Shown here in pieces: positions 5,537 through 8,721 of a DNA stretch of 8,721 nucleotides. The notes below the pieces were generated by a model that was not told where the DNA came from, did not search any database, and worked only from the letters and a program-made list of their open reading frames with translations. This DNA is from an uncultured Clostridia bacterium (GTDB lineage: Bacteria > Bacillota > Clostridia > Oscillospirales > Ruminococcaceae): assembly GCA_938014855.1 (NCBI GenBank), contig CALLQM010000174.1, forward strand, positions 1-8,721. Direction: 5' to 3'. Numbering within the stretch: position 1 is the stretch's first letter; each line of letters opens with the position of its first letter. Both the position numbers and the translations under genes were made by a program.

Positions 5537-6241
5537 ATGAGCGAAACTTCATCAATTGAAACATTGCTGAGTTCAAACACGTATCCGGGTAGAGGAATTG
5601 CAATTGGATACAGTGAAGATAAAAAGAGCATGATCGTTGTGTATTTTATTATGGGTCGCAGTGAGAATAGCCGAAACCGTATTTTTATAGAAGACGGAGA
5701 CGGAATCCGGACCCAAGCATTTGACCCGGAAAAACTGGTTGACCCAAGTCTGATTATTTATCATCCGGTGAGAGTGCTCGATGGAAAAACGATTGTTACC
5801 AATGGTGACCAAACGGATACCATTTATAAATTTTTGAGTGAGAGCAAGACATTTGAGGATGCTTTGCGCACACGGACATTTGAACCGGATGTGCCCAACT
5901 TTACACCTCGAATTTCTGGTTTGGTGCAAAATAACGGATATCAGCTTTCCATTTTAAAAAGCGCAAATGGAGATCCGGACTTTGCACAACGCTTTTTCTT
6001 TGAATATGACAGTGTACCTGCAGGCATGGGACATTTAATTCATACGTATCGCTGTGATGGCAATCCAATTCCATCTTTTGAGGGGGAACCTAAATTGGTT
6101 GCTTTGAAAGGTGATATAGATACACTCACCAATCGTGTGTGGGATAGTTTGGATCGGGAAAATAAAGTGTCTCTATTTGTTCGTTTTATCCATCTTGCGG
6201 ATAACACGTTTGAAACACGAATCATCAATAAAAATCATTAA
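5537..6241 (+). CDS. purO: IMP cyclohydrolase, PurO-type (PF07826-like), stand-alone
   Basis: This enzyme closes the ring of FAICAR to give IMP, the last step of the pathway. The 234-residue product is unrelated to the cyclohydrolase domain of bifunctional PurH. It resembles the archaeal PurO family, which has an Ntn-hydrolase-like fold. Motifs seen are YPGRGIAIG (16-24), YFIMGRSENSRNRIF (36-50), DPSLIIY (69-75), VTNGDQTDTIY (87-97) and EPDVPNFTPRISG (116-128); NG.xTDTI and TPRI are shared with archaeal PurO as I recall it. The first ATG (5528) abuts the ribosome site, so I chose the second. It sits 17 bases after purN and 12 before the AICAR transformylase gene, whose product it should consume. 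The gene name follows the archaeal convention; many annotations call it only IMP cyclohydrolase. The family assignment is from memory of motifs. Confidence 0.88.
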   Translation: MSETSSIETLLSSNTYPGRGIAIGYSEDKKSMIVVYFIMGRSENSRNRIFIEDGDGIRTQAFDPEKLVDPSLIIYHPVRVLDGKTIVTNGDQTDTIYKFLSESKTFEDALRTRTFEPDVPNFTPRISGLVQNNGYQLSILKSANGDPDFAQRFFFEYDSVPAGMGHLIHTYRCDGNPIPSFEGEPKLVALKGDIDTLTNRVWDSLDRENKVSLFVRFIHLADNTFETRIINKNH

Positions 6242-6253
6242 GGAGGCAGCGTA

Positions 6254-7432
6254 ATGGCGCAGGAACTTGAACTAAAATATGGCTGTAATCCAAATCAAAA
6301 GCCGGCACGTATTTATATGCAGAGTGGTGAAGAACTTCCGGTAAAGGTGCTGAATGGGCGGCCGGGATATATCAATTTTTTGGATGCCTTTAATAGCTGG
6401 CAGTTGGTTTGTGAATTGAAAGCAGCTACAGGACTTCCTGCTGCTGCATCCTTTAAACATGTTAGTCCGGCAGGTGCCGCAGTGGGACTGCCTCTTACAA
6501 ATGAGGAACAGCAACTATGTTTTGTTGATGACTTAGATCTGTCTCCAATTGCTTGTGCTTATGCGCGTGCGAGAGGCGCAGATCGTATGAGCAGTTATGG
6601 CGACTGGGCAGCATTATCTGATGTCTGCGATGCGCAAACCGCAACACTTTTAGCGCGTGAAGTGTCGGATGGTATCATAGCGCCGGGGTATACGGACGAG
6701 GCACTTGCAATTTTAAAAACGAAACGAAAAGGCAATTATAATGTGGTACAAATGGATCCTTCGTATGTTCCGGCTGAATTGGAACATAAAGATGTTTTTG
6801 GAATCACATTTGAACAGGGCAGAAACAACATCAAGATAGAGGAATCCTTGTTTGATACAATTGTTACGAAAAATAAGGACTTGCCTGAACATGCGAAACG
6901 TGATTTATTGCTTGCGATGATCACATTAAAATATACACAGTCGAATTCGGTTTGCTATGTAAAAGATGGACAGGCAATTGGAATCGGCGCTGGACAGCAG
7001 TCACGAATTCACTGTACGCGTTTAGCTGGAAACAAAGCCGATTTTTGGTGGCTGCGTCAGCATGAAAAAGTACGTTCCTTGCCGTTTAAAAAGGATATTC
7101 GCCGTCCGGATCGTGATAATACAATTGATGTATATCTATCCGATGACGATATGGATGTTTTGGCAGATGGCGCTTGGGAAACCTTTTTTACAGAAAAGCC
7201 AGCACCATTTACCAAAGAAGAAAAACGTGCATGGTTGGGTCAGCTAACAGGTGTTTCTCTTGGTTCCGATGCATTTTTCCCGTTTGGAGATAATATCGAA
7301 CGTGCACATCGTTCCGGTGTCCAGTACATTGCTCAGCCGGGCGGCTCTATTCGTGATGATCATGTAATCGATACTTGCGATAAATATGGAATTGCTATGG
7401 CCTTTACAGGTATTCGCCTGTTCCATCACTAA
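6254..7432 (+). CDS. purH: AICAR transformylase, stand-alone (PurH C-terminal domain only)
   Basis: This enzyme formylates AICAR with 10-formyltetrahydrofolate to give FAICAR. The 392-residue protein corresponds only to the transformylase part of PurH. Bifunctional PurH is typically over 500 residues and begins with a cyclohydrolase (MGS-like) domain of roughly 200 residues, absent here. Family motifs are SFKHVSPAGAA (66-76) with the catalytic Lys68-His69 pair, KYTQSNSVCYVKDGQ (226-240), GIGAGQQSRIHCTRLAG (243-259), SDAFFPFGDNIERA (338-351) and the C-terminal GGSIRDDHVI ... GIRLFHH. The natural start has a strong AAGGAGG site (6240-6246) that overlaps the stop of the upstream cyclohydrolase gene, so it is not a 5' deletion product. 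The neighbour supplies the missing activity. Identification is firm. Confidence 0.95.
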   Translation: MAQELELKYGCNPNQKPARIYMQSGEELPVKVLNGRPGYINFLDAFNSWQLVCELKAATGLPAAASFKHVSPAGAAVGLPLTNEEQQLCFVDDLDLSPIACAYARARGADRMSSYGDWAALSDVCDAQTATLLAREVSDGIIAPGYTDEALAILKTKRKGNYNVVQMDPSYVPAELEHKDVFGITFEQGRNNIKIEESLFDTIVTKNKDLPEHAKRDLLLAMITLKYTQSNSVCYVKDGQAIGIGAGQQSRIHCTRLAGNKADFWWLRQHEKVRSLPFKKDIRRPDRDNTIDVYLSDDDMDVLADGAWETFFTEKPAPFTKEEKRAWLGQLTGVSLGSDAFFPFGDNIERAHRSGVQYIAQPGGSIRDDHVIDTCDKYGIAMAFTGIRLFHH

Positions 7433-7434
7433 TT

Positions 7435-7440
7435 AGGGGG
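7435..7440 (+). promoter_or_regulatory. Ribosome binding site that sets the purD start
   Basis: AGGGGG lies seven bases before GTG 7448 but only one base before the in-frame TTG at 7442. GTG also gives the usual PurD N-terminus, MNILVVGSGGREHA. Confidence 0.8.
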
Positions 7441-7447
7441 ATTGCCT

Positions 7448-8713
7448 GTGAATATTCTAGTTGTTGGCTCCGGAGGACGGGAACACGCAATCATTCGTAA
7501 ATTAAAGGAAAGTCCGCTTACCGATAAGATTTATTGTGCACCAGGAAATGGCGGAATTTCGGCGGATGCAGTGTGTGTACCGATTAAAGCGTGCGATATT
7601 GAAGGTATCGTATCCTTTGCAAAAGACAATGCTATTGATTTTGCCATTGTCACACCGGATGATCCTTTGGTTCTTGGTATGGTAGATGCATTAAATAAAG
7701 CTGGAATCAAAACATTTGGGCCAAATGCAGCTGCAGCTCAAATCGAAGGCAGTAAGGTGTTTTCAAAAAATTTAATGAAAAAGTATGGAATTCCCACTGC
7801 TTCTTATGAAACATTTGACAATGCAAAAGAAGCAATTGCCTATATAAAAGATAAAAATCAGTTTCCAATTGTTATAAAGGCAGACGGTTTGGCACTTGGA
7901 AAAGGAGTTTTAATTGTAAACAACCTTAAAGAAGCGGAAGCAGGCATTCGCTCGATCATGCAAGATAAGGTGTTTGGGGCTTCCGGCAATCAGGTTGTAG
8001 TAGAAGAGTTTTTGACTGGTCCGGAAGTAAGCGTACTGGCATTTTGCGACGGAAGTACCATTGTTCCGATGGTATCTGCAATGGATCACAAGCGTGCACT
8101 GGATCAGAATAAAGGACTGAATACCGGAGGCATGGGAACGGTTGCACCAAATCGGCATTATACACCCGAAATTGCGGAATGCTGTATGGAAACGATTTTC
8201 TGTCCGACCATTGAAGCGATGAAGGCGGAGGGAACACCTTTTTCCGGGTGCTTGTTCTTTGGCTTAATGATTACCCAAAAAGGTCCGTACGTTATTGAGT
8301 ATAACTGCCGCTTTGGAGATCCAGAAACGCAGGTTGTTCTTCCTTTGCTAAAAACCGACCTGTTAAGAATTATGCTTGCTGTTTGGAATAAGCAGCTTGA
8401 TAAAATTGATATTGAATTTTCAAATGAGAGTGCCGCGTGTGTGATTATGGCAAGCGGTGGATATCCAGTCAGCTATCAAACAGGATACCCCATAAATGGA
8501 TTAAATAAAGATGGTCAGCTGGATGGAGTTACCATTTATCATGCTGGTACAAAGTTGGAAGAAAATAGATTTAAAACTGCGGGTGGCCGTGTACTTGGTG
8601 TCACAGCGACTGCAAACACGGGAAAAGAGGCGCTGAAAAAGGCCTACGATGCAGTGGAACAGATCACCTTTAAAGATGCTCATTATCGCAAAGATATTGG
8701 AGCGAATAACTGA
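7448..8713 (+). CDS. purD: Phosphoribosylamine--glycine ligase (GAR synthetase)
   Basis: PurD joins glycine to phosphoribosylamine with ATP, the second pathway step. The 421-residue product, from GTG 7448, is the standard single-domain bacterial length and complete to its TGA. It shows the N-terminal loop GSGGREHA (7-14), PGNGG (32-36), the ATP-grasp DGLALGKGV (146-154), VVVEEFLTGPEVSVLAF (183-199), NTGGMGTVAP (225-234) and the metal-binding EYNCRFGDPETQVVLP (284-299). Position 71-72 reads PDDPL where many PurDs have PEAPL, a conservative change. It follows purH by 15 bases with no terminator between, so it is in the operon. Only eight bases follow it in the window, so whether purL or purB lies downstream cannot be seen. 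Confidence 0.96.
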   Translation: MNILVVGSGGREHAIIRKLKESPLTDKIYCAPGNGGISADAVCVPIKACDIEGIVSFAKDNAIDFAIVTPDDPLVLGMVDALNKAGIKTFGPNAAAAQIEGSKVFSKNLMKKYGIPTASYETFDNAKEAIAYIKDKNQFPIVIKADGLALGKGVLIVNNLKEAEAGIRSIMQDKVFGASGNQVVVEEFLTGPEVSVLAFCDGSTIVPMVSAMDHKRALDQNKGLNTGGMGTVAPNRHYTPEIAECCMETIFCPTIEAMKAEGTPFSGCLFFGLMITQKGPYVIEYNCRFGDPETQVVLPLLKTDLLRIMLAVWNKQLDKIDIEFSNESAACVIMASGGYPVSYQTGYPINGLNKDGQLDGVTIYHAGTKLEENRFKTAGGRVLGVTATANTGKEALKKAYDAVEQITFKDAHYRKDIGANN

Positions 8714-8721
8714 TTGCCAAA

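Noticed and set aside
1..8721. A mobile element, defence system or other undescribed multi-gene system
   Set aside because: All large frames are housekeeping enzymes with intact motifs. There are no transposase, integrase, direct-repeat array or unusual gene cassette signals.

Overview
The window is a de novo purine biosynthesis operon on the + strand, preceded by the 3' end of a phosphofructokinase gene. The organism looks like a low-to-mid GC anaerobic Firmicute of class Clostridia, plausibly an Oscillospirales/Ruminococcaceae relative. This is inferred from strong AGGAGG-type ribosome sites, TTG/GTG starts, a Bacillus-type PurF with a short propeptide and iron-sulfur cysteines, and separate AICAR transformylase and IMP cyclohydrolase genes in place of a fused PurH. 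No species can be named from the sequence alone.

Layout: 2-745 is the truncated pfkA 3' end, closed by a strong hairpin terminator (753-786). From 746 to 1149 is a 404-base gap that I read as the promoter and leader of the purine operon. It holds a sigma-A-like promoter (905-933) with a small dyad over its -35 box, and a Shine-Dalgarno followed by two overlapping small ORFs (966-1076 and 997-1134). It also holds a hairpin (1018-1041) and a terminator-like hairpin with a U-rich tail (1087-1121), just before purE. Seven recognisable pur genes plus a purO-type gene follow with almost no spacing: purE (1150-1647), purC (1686-2396), purF (2442-3896), purM (3886-4926), purN (4920-5519), IMP cyclohydrolase (5537-6241), AICAR transformylase purH (6254-7432) and purD (7448-8713). 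A compact hairpin sits between purC and purF.

Together they cover PRPP amidotransfer (PurF), GAR synthesis (PurD), GAR formylation (PurN), AIR synthesis (PurM), AIR carboxylation (PurE), SAICAR synthesis (PurC), AICAR formylation (PurH) and IMP ring closure (PurO type). The FGAM synthase components (PurL/Q/S), adenylosuccinate lyase (PurB) and PurK are not in the window.

The genes themselves are conventional. The parts most worth a second look are the leader before purE, which resembles an attenuator but matches no purine or ZTP riboswitch I recognise, and the split of the last two pathway steps onto two adjacent genes. I found no mobile elements, CRISPR arrays, tRNAs or rRNAs.
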